DNA of 64,000 nucleotides. Source: Ascarosepion bandense. Taxonomy: Eukaryota; Mollusca; Cephalopoda; Sepiida; Sepiidae. The translations under genes were made by a program, and so were the position numbers. This document shows positions 18,990 to 28,755 of this stretch, piece after piece. The notes beneath the pieces were generated by a model. The model was given only the letters and a program-made list of their open reading frames with translations. It was not told where the DNA came from and did no database searches. Location: contig JBBBDQ010000231.1 of NCBI GenBank assembly GCA_037127315.1, positions 798,501 through 862,500 on the forward strand, given 5' to 3'. Each line of letters begins with the position of its first letter. Within the stretch, counting starts at the first letter, position 1.

Positions 18990-19890
18990 CTTGTTATTTT
19001 CTTGGATTCTGGAGGGATTCTAATGGTATTTTTTCTGCTATTTGGAAACCCTTGTTTATTAGTTGAGTGGGGTATCCTTTTATTTGTAATGTTTTTCGTA
19101 GTTCTTCTAGGCGTATTTTACGAAGGGTTTTGTCAGATAATATTGTGCACATTCGTTGTGCTACTGAATAGGGGATGAATTTTAAACAGCTTTTAGGATA
19201 GTGACTCATAAAGTGAAGGTATTGTTGGGTGTCTGGGGATTTGTGGTAAATGTCTGTGATTATGTAATATTTTTCGTTTTTATGAGTATGTCTAGGAATG
19301 GTAATTTTTTATAACTATATTCCAGCATGAACTTGGTTTTGGGGTGCAAGTATTGTAATATATTGCGTAGTTTATTTATGTCTCCCCATGTTGATTGCAA
19401 AAGTTAAAACAGTTATCTAGGAATCTCTTCCATGATTTAGTCAATTCTGTTTTCATGTCTTCTCCATATTTATGTTCTATTTGGTTGTATAGGCTTTCCT
19501 CTAGATATGCTAAAGTGAATGTTGCATACGTCGGTGAGATTTTTGTTCCCATCGCGATACTTGTTTGTATATAATTTCCGTTGATAATTGGAAGGAATTA
19601 TTGTCTAAAATGAGTTCTATACATCGTATGATAAATTCTTTTGTGAGGCGCGTGGGAAGTATTTCTGGGTGTTTCTCTATCCAAAATGCAATGGCTTGTT
19701 TTCCTAGTTCATGGGGTATGTTGCTGTACAGGCTGTTTACGTCAAAAGTTACTATGAGTGTACCTGGGTTTACTTTTCTGGTATGAAGCTTAAGAAATGT
19801 ATGCTGTCCTTGATGTAAGTTTTTATTTTTGTGGTGTATGGTTGCAATATTTTATCAATTACGTTACTCAGTGTGCTTTTAGGGTTGGCT
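18990..19890 (-). pseudogene. Penelope-like element reverse transcriptase, degraded
   Basis: Minus-strand pieces of a Penelope-type RT, related to telomerase RT: TLIVTFDVNSLYSNIPHELG near 19720-19770, AFWIEKHPEILPTRLTKEFI, then after several stops and frameshifts FMSHYPKSCLKFIPYSVAQR, MCTILSDKTLRKIRLEELRK and GYPTQLINKGFQIAEKIPLE (about 18994-19215). It is 5'-truncated at about 19890, where it meets the second, oppositely oriented copy. Confidence 0.85.
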
Positions 19891-19894
19891 GGCC

Positions 19895-20935
19895 GTGCTG
19901 CAATTGGTCTAAATTTAAGGTCACTTGGCTGCAACTCAAAAAATGTAGTTTACGCTCTAAAATGCAATAAATGCACAAAGATAAAGGGAGCGAATCAATG
20001 CTTGAGTAATAGAGTATCCCTTCATAAAAGCAATATCAAAATACCAAATAACAGGAAATTGTATGTCTCCCAACGATTGCATGAATGCAGTGGAGATAAA
20101 TTCAAAGTAATACATACCTACCTACCAAAATGCAAATTATGACGCACTAATAATGCATGATGAAAGATTCATACAAAAATACAAGCCTGCACTCAACAAA
20201 ACAACATGAAAAATTTTAAATACATGGACCAGGATAAAAATACACACATGCATACACACACATATATTCTCCCATACATACACACCAAATTCAAATGATA
20301 ACCACAAAAAATACAAAAACCATATGGCCCATAAAAAGCAATTCTAAAGCATAAAGACAAAATAAAAAAACGCTATCACACACATACACTTTTACACATA
20401 CAAACACACACACATAAACACACCAAATTCAAAAATATCGCCAAAGCAATAAAAAGAACCAGATGACCGATAGATGACAATTACAGACCAAGTTCGCAAG
20501 TCAATGAAAACTTCCTAGATAACGAAAGGCCCCTCTAAGATAATTTTAACATGCTAATATAGAAAACCGCACCCCAAACCCATTTCAAGTTGGTAGCCAG
20601 CACTTGATTCATTTATTTATTTATTTATCTATTTATCCACTTGACGTGAAAACCCGCCAATCACACAAACATTTCAACCGGGTGGCCAACATTTGATTTA
20701 CTGATTTACTTACTTATTTATAAACAACAACTTCGCCCTCAAAAACAAAACAAACTCGATACCAAAAGTCCCAATTTTATTCGCCTGAAGAGAGTCAACT
20801 TTAGACTCGAAACACGTATAGCGTGACAAATACCATTATGGGCAATTAATGTATCATAACATTTATAATGACAACAAAAATAAATATACACTTTAAGCAA
20901 AACTTTCACGGCCTCCACTTTTTATTCTATGTATA
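19895..20935 (+). mobile_element. Second Penelope-like element, 3' half, opposite strand
   Basis: On the + strand: NVVYALKCNKCTKIKGANQC, LSNRVSLHKSNIKIPNNRKL, YVSQRLHECSGDKFKV (19945-20110), then a frameshifted C-terminus (DALIMHDERFIQKYK). A long 3' non-coding region ends at CAAAACTTTCACGGCCTCCA, CTTTTTATTCTATG and (TA)n. It is the same family as the minus-strand copy, head to head with it. The RT domain is absent. The ribozyme-like segment is listed separately. Confidence 0.85.
20785..20827 (+). ncRNA. Hammerhead-like segment in the Penelope 3' end
   Basis: CTGAAGA (20785-20791, fits the core CUGANGA), perfect 5-bp stem II GAGTC/GACTC (20792-20796 with 20804-20808), GAAA (20809-20812), stem III CACG/CGTG (20813-20816 with 20822-20825). 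The base expected to be U16.1 is A826, and stem I is weak. It is therefore a variant or decayed ribozyme. Hammerheads in Penelope-like elements are established knowledge. Confidence 0.6.
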
Positions 20936-21083
20936 TATATATATATTTCTGTAGAAGAAAATTTTAAAACCGGTTTCCACTTCGGCTATATGCATAACTC
21001 TTCAGAAATGAATTGAGTTCTCTCGGCGACTGGCGGCTGTATACACTGCTTATATACAAGACGTTAAAATTTCTCTTATCTGA
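20936..21083. other. Spacer, nothing recognised
   Basis: Short TA tract, then unique-looking sequence before the SINE-B head. Confidence 0.4.
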
Positions 21084-21232
21084 TGCCATGCGCCGATGGC
21101 TTAGGGAGTAGAGACTGACACCACATCGGTCGAGTTTCGATCCCGGCCAGAGGAAAGTGGATATGTCTAGCCACACTGATGCGCTGTTATACAGCCCAAC
21201 CTGCATATATGTGGATGACTAATATATATATA
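21084..21232 (+). mobile_element. SINE-B, full-length with tRNA-like head
   Basis: The head GCCGATGGCTTAGGGAGTAG (A-box-like) and CGAGTTTCGATCCCGGCCAG (B-box-like) make a tRNA-derived pol III promoter. GGATATGTCTAGCCACACTG follows, then the hammerhead-like segment, here degraded (CTGATGCGCTGTTATACAGC, then CCAAC instead of GAAAC), and the end GTGGATGACTAA followed by TA repeats. It is the only copy in the window with the whole head. Confidence 0.85.
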
Positions 21233-22049
21233 AAGTTTTGCGTCAAGATTGTTGTTTTTAGTAGTAGTTTTTACTGATAAACGTATTTTTGTAAGCAGGT
21301 TTTATCGTAGAGAGTTCGATATCGAAGTGGAGATTGAGCGTTGATAGAAACTTAACACCGATGAAACAACTTCGAAATCGCAATGAACCTGCTCATTTAA
21401 AGTTATAAATTGTTTGTATTAAAACTCTTTCTATATATATATATATATATTGAGGCTGAATATACAAATGCAGTTTTTTATCAGTTATATGATGTGAAGA
21501 TGAAATTATTAAAAGGGAGATGCTATAGTTTTTTTTTTTACACAAGTACTTTAAATCTTCTCTAAAATCATCTTTAGGGGTGAACTACTAATTTAAATGT
21601 ATTGTAACTGTGATAAAAACTGCATTTCGTTTTGATCTCATCTTTTTATACAATACGTGTAAACGCGTTCTTATGAAATTATTCTAAAATTTAAAATTTA
21701 TCCGTTTTAAATATAGAATTTTTCGTAAAAGAACAGTTTCACTATAAAGAAGATAACAGAACATTTTGTCATATGCATATCAACATGTTACTGCTACGCT
21801 AGTAATAAATTTTGTTAAGTGTTGGTTCTTTGATATTAATATAGATGGCCTCGAAAATATGGAGATTTTGTATATTATTTTCGTGGTATAGACTATTGCT
21901 GTTGTCAACAATTATTTTTCTATATTTTGAAATTGGACGAGAATATGCTTTTCGATGCTGTGCAAGATAATATCCGACAACTGAAATGTGCGATCTATCC
22001 GCACTTTTCTAGCAGAAAGAATTGAACCAAAACAATATGCATACAGAGT
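21233..22049. other. AT-rich region, no gene recognised
   Basis: Very AT-rich, with no significant frame and no repeat shared with the rest of the window except a short TA tract near 21433. Confidence 0.5.
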
Positions 22050-22165
22050 CACAAACAAGCCTGTTTCCCTGTATCACAGCTTATCAGAGTGGCTAGATAT
22101 CCGACTAATTCTAGCCGGGATCGAAATTTGACCGATTAGATATCAGTCTGAGTTTCTACCCTATG
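22050..22165 (-). mobile_element. SINE-B, nearly full-length, diverged
   Basis: Minus strand: CAAATTTCGATCCCGGCTAG, GATATCTAGCCACTCTGATA, AGCTGTGATACAGGGAAACA, GGCTTG. The core reads CTGATAA and stem II is GCTGT/ACAGG. No TA tract follows this copy. Confidence 0.8.
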
Positions 22166-23434
22166 ATTGAAGAGTAATTCGTAGATCAAAGAAGCGACAA
22201 CTACGTAAGTTACCCCACTCATTTTCGATCTGTAAATTTAAATTGAATTTTTAAAAATGAAAAAGATTTCTTGAATCATAAACTTTAGCTTTAATTGAAA
22301 GCCAAGTAATTAAATTTACTAATACTAGTGAGCAAAATACTCAAACTAAAATTATATTAATTGGAATCTAAAATTTTTAGGTTAACAAAATTTCAATTTT
22401 TTCGGCCATTTTTGATCAATCGACACATTTCTTAAACAGAAGCCAATTTATGGTTCTAAAAGTTCTAGCAAAAATAAAATGTAACTTGCTGATATGTTAT
22501 TTTATTCAAATTAGCAAATTTAAACTTACCTTAATCTGATTTGAAAAAGTGTTACTGGCTTACTGCCTGAAATGTCCTATAAAATAGTTTCTTTATTACG
22601 GTAGCCTTGTTATCAGGAGTTATCACTGTGTTATACCATAGAAGATGAATTTGACATAATTTTGTGTAGCTTAATTGGAACCTTCGGTTTTTTGTTTCAT
22701 AACTATATAGTAAAATTAAAAATGTAACGCAATATTTTCAGCAATTATCTAATATTCAATGAAATTTTATTTAGTTTAGTTTTAAATCTTTATGTTTGAA
22801 GATATTTCAGAAAATAAAAATTAAAATAATACAAAACTTTGTTTTAAAATAATTTTATAACTTCATTAACAGAGAATGGAAATATATAATATGACCGAGG
22901 CAACTCAATAAATTAGGAAATGTTATGGTATTTATTAATTTTAATTTTGATATATATCTTTTTAGGTACCTCCACAAATTGTGACTTTCCCAATTACTTT
23001 TTTAAGAAAATTAGAAAACTAGGAATAAAAATATTAATTCTGCTTTAAATGTTGTGTAGATGATTTGCAAGGCCCCTTGAATATTGAAACATTGTGCACA
23101 GGAAACACACAAGCAAGATGAAAGAATTATACCTATCCGAAAATGTTTATATAGTTGCTCTTTCCCGGGTAAGGAACATAACTTTCGAAACACGTAACCT
23201 TTTAATGATGTATATCACGTACGGCCACCTGCAAAAACAAAATACGTGTCATCACTATGCATACAACTAAAATGTTTTAGTTATTTAAAATATTGAATAG
23301 CTCGATTATTTGTATTAAACTTTTCAATTTTCGATCAGTAAATATATTCTTCACGTAATAACTTAACAACATAGCGTGGACGATGAAGGGAGAAATTTTA
23401 CAAGAAATTTGAAACTTTATAAATTATTATAGTA

Positions 23435-23437
<3 letters not shown>
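22166..23437. other. AT-rich region, no gene recognised
   Basis: No frame above about 60 codons and no family match. It may be unique intergenic or intronic DNA. Confidence 0.5.

Positions 23438-23489
<52 letters not shown>
23438..23489 (+). repeat. (AAT)n microsatellite
   Basis: About 17 pure AAT units. Confidence 0.97.
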
Positions 23490-23490
<1 letters not shown>

Positions 23491-24400
23491 AGAGTTCTTG
23501 CAAAAATTCATTATTCATTGATTTTTTTCTTTAGACTATGATATCCTTAATATATATTGTTTATAAAATCAATAAAAAGTTTATCTAAATAAAATGTCAT
23601 AGTTTTATTACTTTTTCGTTTTAGCAATTCGGAGAAGATTTTCTTAAATATGCTGATTTACAAAAAAGAACATTTGATTAGTATTCCGCAATGACTCTTG
23701 AATTTAATTAGTATTAGGTGTCTCTGCAAACTCTCGCGAATTTTTATATATTTCAGGAACTTAATTGTTGGAGGGATAATATTTGTAAAAATAATATTTT
23801 CTCAACATTTTCTAAAAATAATTATTTAAAAAATGATGTCCTGAAATTTTCTTTAAAATCTGACCATTATTTCATTTTTACAAGAATTTGTAAGTTAATA
23901 TTTTTCACCGACAAGTTTATGACTTGCGTAATATTAAGTTTGTGTAGTAAACCACTTTAAAAATTACGTCACTCACGGACGACTAAAGACGATGGTGTTT
24001 ATTCAGCGAATTCGTAGAATTAACTTATATAATGTAAATTTGTTATTACAATGGTTCATAAATGCATTATATCACTACACAATAATTTTCATGTTTCAGA
24101 ATAAATATGAAATAAATTCATGGTTATTTAAAAAACGAGTAGATGTTGGAGAAAATGATTTAGGTGTGTCAATATTGTTTAATCAAAAGTGAGAATTTGG
24201 TAACTATGGTGTTTTAAGATCTGGGTCGCCAAAGGATGGCCTGGTGTTTAGACATATCATTTTTAATTTTGTCTGGACATAGTGAGCTCCTAAATTTTTT
24301 TAAATGGGTAGACAATAATTTTAACAGCAGGTTGGAGTGTTTTTATTAAAAATAAAATTTTTTACAACCTCATGAGTAATGAGGCTGGAATGTTTTTCTT
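23490..24400. other. AT-rich region, no gene recognised
   Basis: Frames of up to 80 codons are AT-driven and show no domain. Confidence 0.5.
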
Positions 24401-24402
24401 AC

Positions 24403-24466
<64 letters not shown>
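24401..24466 (+). repeat. (CA)n(TA)n microsatellite
   Basis: CA tract switching to a TA tract. Confidence 0.95.
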
Positions 24467-24470
<4 letters not shown>

Positions 24471-24797
24471 TACATACATTTTTTCAAAACAATATATCAG
24501 TATGCGGACTAGTACATAATCCCACATGCACACCTACGGACGTCGACAAACCCATGCACCCAAATACATATATATTAATAAACACAAATAAAAAACAGAA
24601 AAAATGCATATATACATACAATTTAATCTAAGTACTAAAAACAAATACAGAGACCGTGTTAAATTGATGCCTAAAGAATCATAATTATTAAATATCTATA
24701 CGACAATCTGTGTTAGAATAGAACTTATTAGATTAAAAGCCTAGTCAATATATAACTTGACTGTCTATGCTAGATGAAATACTTAGAAAATATTAAC

Positions 24798-24803
24798 TTG
24801 TGT

Positions 24804-24853
<50 letters not shown>

Positions 24854-24859
24854 ACACAA
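24798..24859. repeat. 62-bp perfect palindrome centred on (TA)n
   Basis: TTGTGTTGCA followed by TA repeats and TGCAACACAA: a perfect inverted repeat whose whole centre is the TA tract. Confidence 0.9.
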
Positions 24860-24934
24860 TAATAGCAGGGAAACATTTTAAGTTCAAAAACACATCAACA
24901 TTAGAAATAAAACAGATCTAAGCTGCTACTCTAA

Positions 24935-24957
24935 CACACACACACACACACACACAT
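24935..24957 (+). repeat. (CA)n microsatellite
   Basis: Pure CA tract. Confidence 0.95.
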
Positions 24958-25224
24958 ACGCGCTTAATTCACATACTATCCCAAAAATAATAAAAAGAAC
25001 TAGATAACCCGTAGAGTAAAATTGAATCAAAATCGCTGAAAACAATTTTGAAGTATTGAGACGAAATCAAATTTTCAATTTTTAGGTTCAACGAAGCCGT
25101 CAGAAAAAACTTGACTCGAGAGTTTGTTTAAAAAAACACCACGCACGGACGCATATGAACAGTCTGACCTACTTACCACTTATCTATTTATGCACGATAC
25201 CTTGGCCATCAGAAAAGCAAACGG

Positions 25225-25410
25225 ATCTCGACATGGGAAGTCAAAAGTTTATTCGCCTGAAGAGAGTCAACCTTATACTCGAAATACAGGTAGTGACACA
25301 AATACCATTATGGAAACTTAATATATCATACAAAAAGCAAGTAATAATTATAATAATAGCAACAATAAATCTACACTTTATACAAAACGTTCACAGCTTC
25401 TCGCACTTTT

Positions 25411-25420
<10 letters not shown>
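25225..25420 (+). mobile_element. Penelope-like element 3' terminus (truncated)
   Basis: TTTATTCGCCTGAAGAGAGT, CAACCTTATACTCGAAATAC, then ACAAATACCATTATGG, CACTTTATACAAAACGTTCA and CGCACTTTTCCTTATATA match the last 170 bp of the + strand Penelope copy. The hammerhead-like segment is more degraded (stem II GAGTC/TACTC). Confidence 0.8.

Positions 25421-25493
<73 letters not shown>
25415..25493 (+). repeat. (TA)n(TG)n microsatellite at the Penelope 3' end
   Basis: TA tract then TG tract, directly after the Penelope 3' terminus. Confidence 0.95.
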
Positions 25494-25494
<1 letters not shown>

Positions 25495-25685
25495 TCTTAT
25501 ATAATGAAAATTCCAAAAAATTCCAGAGAGTAGGCGTAGGTTTCGTGGGTTGCACTAGTGGTACAAGTTAGGTATCCTAACAAGACTAGAAGAATCATTC
25601 CAAATTCACAATTTTACATTTACATTGGTTCAAGCCGCAAAAATATTGCTATTGGGAAATTACTAAGAGTCATATCCACATGTAC

Positions 25686-25722
<37 letters not shown>

Positions 25723-26379
25723 ATATATATATTTTGAGAAAATACTTTAAGTTTGGAAGTCACATATTTTGAATTATAATCATTTGTAATATTTTTCCTC
25801 GTTTTTTCCTGTGCTGAAACAGTAATAATTATGTAGTATTATAAATGACAATCACCCTCATCTAATGAACAGAACCGTGTTCAAGATATGTCAAACTAGC
25901 AAAATAAAAGAATATCACCTTCCACGATTTTTGTAAGCGGTCGCTACTTTTAACGAACAATGCTAAATTACGTTTTCCGCAATTTATTAAATTATCTAGA
26001 CAAATGTCTTCCAATTATACCAATTGTCAAGTTGTTTTTTGTATTGTTTAAACTTGGCTCATTAAAACTTTTATGACCAGTTTTTACGGGAAGTATTTTT
26101 CAAAAATATTAAAGAGCTGTCTTATCAGGAGCATATAAATTGCTAAGTGGCGAAGGTTGTCATGATACTTCCAGAAGTTTTAAGACATTTTTAGCAGAGG
26201 CAGTTATAACTGTCCTAGATTATTTTAATATTAGCATGTAATTTCTGTACATCTAATAGGCTGACCTGAAAAATATTGTCATTCCAAATTGAAGAAGACG
26301 GCTTTAACAGCTCTGTGAAAGCACGCTACTAAACACTATTCATCGCAGGTGAAAAGTTTTCAGAATACACGGAAATACT
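25494..26379. other. No recognisable gene; (CA)n at 25689-25720
   Basis: AT-rich. It contains one pure CA microsatellite. A mariner relic may start near 26270. Confidence 0.45.
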
Positions 26380-26662
26380 TTTAGGAAACTTGTGTTTTAT
26401 GTTGACAAAAATAGGCATAAAAAATAAACCTTATCATCTCCGCAGCCCAGACCTTGCCCCATGTGACTCTTACTTTTTTCGCAGCTAAAGAACTCAATAG
26501 GAGCCGCCGTGAGGCCATTGAGAAAATGAAGGTGACCGTGACAAGGGTATATTGAGTATGGGCCTATTCATTATTTCCATTGAGCCTTCATGATATAGCC
26601 GGAGACCTGCAACAATCGAAATGATTTCAGAGGATCTTACATTCAAGGAAATTAGGGATTTG
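26380..26662 (+). pseudogene. Mariner-type transposase relic
   Basis: Across three frames this gives a shadow of the mariner DDE region: CCGCAGCCCAGACCTTGCCC, CATGTGACTCTTAC encodes a decayed version of the family's SPDLAPCD motif (third catalytic acid). It is followed by REAIEKMKVTVTRV, like the conserved helix after it. There are many stops and frameshifts. Mariner transposases cut and paste elements at TA sites; this copy is dead. SINE-A has inserted at its right edge. Confidence 0.55.
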
Positions 26663-26674
26663 TACTTCTTTAGG

Positions 26675-26982
26675 GGATGTGCGTTGTGGCGCAGTGGATA
26701 TCGGCTCGGAACGAGAAATCGGAGAGCCGAGTTCAAATTCCAAGCCGAATTCATTGCATTCACTTACGCGCAAATACCCTTAGGAAAGGTACTAATCCGT
26801 CTCTTCCTTCCAGTTATGGGTTAAATAATAGAACAGATTGGATTCTATAGCCTTGGTCGACAACCAGTCTACCGCAGAAAGCAATGGCAACCTACTGCGG
26901 GATAATCTTCTACCCAGTCAGTCATGTCTCTTTCGAGGCATGATCGCCCAAGCGTGTATTACGTATGGCACTTAACTGACTG
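26675..26982 (+). mobile_element. SINE-A with 11-bp target-site duplication
   Basis: Full-length: GTGCGTTGTGGCGCAGTGGA head, GAGTTCAAATTCCAAGCCGA, all middle blocks, hairpin GTCTC/GAGGC, end TGGCACTTAACTGACTG. ACTTCTTTAGG is present at 26664-26674 and again at 26983-26993. Confidence 0.96.
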
Positions 26983-26993
26983 ACTTCTTTAGG

Positions 26994-27294
26994 ATGTTTG
27001 TTATGGTGCAGTGGATATCGGCTTGGAAAAAGAAATCGGGGAGCCGAGTTCGAATTCCAGTTGAATTGTTAGAATTCACTTACACGCAGATACACTTGGA
27101 AAAGGCATTAATGGATCTGTTTCCTCCAGTTATGGGTTAAATAACAGTACAGATTGAGATCTGTAGTTTTGGTCGGCAACCAGTCTACCGTATAAAGTAA
27201 TGGCAACCTAATGCGGGATAATCTTCTACCCAGTCAGTCATGACTCTCTCGAAACATGATCGCCCAAACGTGTATCCCGTATGGCACTTATCTG
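26994..27294 (+). mobile_element. SINE-A, tandem with the preceding copy
   Basis: ATGTTTGTTATGGTGCAGTG starts immediately after the target-site duplication of the previous SINE. All modules are present, and it ends GTATGGCACTTATCTGA. The right flank ATTCTTTAA resembles a third, degraded copy of the same target. Confidence 0.93.
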
Positions 27295-27315
27295 AATTCT
27301 TTAACATACCTGTCG

Positions 27316-27397
27316 TATCATGCGACGTTTGAAGACCCAATTTTGAAGCTAATTTTAAGATTACTTTCAAAATTAAGTCTTTAAAAGTCGCATGATA
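27316..27397. repeat. Imperfect foldback, 33-bp arms
   Basis: The left arm TATCATGCGACGTTTGAAGA and onward pairs with the right arm ending TTTAAAAGTCGCATGATA. About four mismatches separate the arms, with a 16-base loop. It follows the SINE-A 3' end by about 20 bp. Confidence 0.75.
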
Positions 27398-27399
27398 AT

Positions 27400-28261
27400 C
27401 GAATATATACGGCAAATGTTTCTTATGAACTTCTCCGCAATTCTTGCATGCATCTCATAAGATACAGACATAAAGTAAACGGAAAAAAAAGAAAGAAAAA
27501 AAACTTTTTGGTTGCTTACGATAAGAGAATCTTTAGAAAGTTTACACCATAGAACATTTCATTATTTTTATGAGTTTGATTCTTCTCAGAATTCTACTAT
27601 TCCATCTATTCTGTAGACATTCCGTATCTGTCTACCTATTCACTACGAAATTTTCCCGGTGTTCCAGTTTTCTATCCTACAGCCTCTTTGCTGAAGAGCA
27701 AGCCAGTGGTAACTTGTCTGCAAGCTAATCTGACATTGGCAAAAGCCAATGAAATCACCACTAAAAACACATATGGATTTTCTAAGCGCAACTTAGATGT
27801 GGCACAAGACCGAAAGTATGGGGTACCCAGTGAGGATCGAAATCACCACTCAACTGTAACAGGTTGAAGCAACACAAATGTACTAACAATTACTTCACGT
27901 CGGGTTGCTCTACCACAAAAAACGCATAACCTACTTAGCGAGCTTGATGACAGAACATGACTAATAAAAAATATTTTTTAAAAATTAAAAGTTGATAGAC
28001 ATGATCTACTACATCCTGAAGGTACACAGTACATAGAGGAAGAATATATGGACACCTATGTGTGCTTTCCATGGTCAAAATTTACGTTAGCCTCCGTCGA
28101 CATATCTTTATTCATCAGCATGCTTCTGCCGCTCGTGGTATCCCGAATGAAAACAAAGTAATCATCTAAGATAGATATAAAAATTGCACGGATAATCGTG
28201 AAAAGAATAAAATAAAATAAACGCAGAATAATTTTTAAAAAACCACTGAAATATATCTTAT
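27400..28261. other. No recognisable gene
   Basis: Mixed AT-rich sequence without domain-bearing frames or known repeats. Confidence 0.5.
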
Positions 28262-28517
28262 CTGAAAAACATTGGTTTGAATTCCAGTTGGATTCCTTGC
28301 ATTCACTTGCGCAAAAATACCCTTGGGAAAGATATTAATCCGTTTCTTCACTCCAGTTATGAATTAAATAGTAGGGCAGATTGAGTTTTATGGCTTTGGC
28401 TGACAACCAGTCTACCGCAGATAGCAACGGCAACCTACTGCGGGATAATCATCTGCACAGTCAGTCGAGACATGATCGCCCAAGCGTGTTTCACATATGG
28501 CACTTAACTGACTGAAG
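28262..28517 (+). mobile_element. SINE-A, 5'-truncated
   Basis: It begins inside the B-box region (GGTTTGAATTCCAGTTGGAT) and keeps the middle blocks and end ATATGGCACTTAACTGACTG. The left arm of the 3' hairpin is missing (CACAGTCAGTCGAGACATGA). Confidence 0.9.
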
Positions 28518-28755
28518 AACCACGAAGACAACACCACTAAGCATTTTTTTTAAATTAAAGGAAATATCTTCTAGTAGGTTTTTCAGACATTACGGGGCCA
28601 GTCGAAAAACATTGAAAATTGTGTCAAGCAAATCAGTCGCGTAGACCAGATGCTCTAACTATAAAATAAAAAAAAACAGAAATTGACGTGCTTTTTTCCC
28701 TGGTTTATACAACCACGTGAATTGCTGATTTAAAACAATTGGAAATAAAAGGCAG
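28518..28755. other. Spacer, nothing recognised
   Basis: Unique-looking sequence before the minisatellite. Confidence 0.4.

Noticed and set aside
18900..19178. Hydrophobic 92-codon + strand frame resembling a membrane protein
   Set aside because: Antisense of the Penelope-like RT and flanking AT-rich DNA; the Leu/Phe/Val richness comes from T-rich sequence.
25155..25571. 138-codon + strand frame
   Set aside because: It crosses the Penelope 3' terminus and a TA/TG microsatellite, producing YIYIYI and CVCVCV runs.
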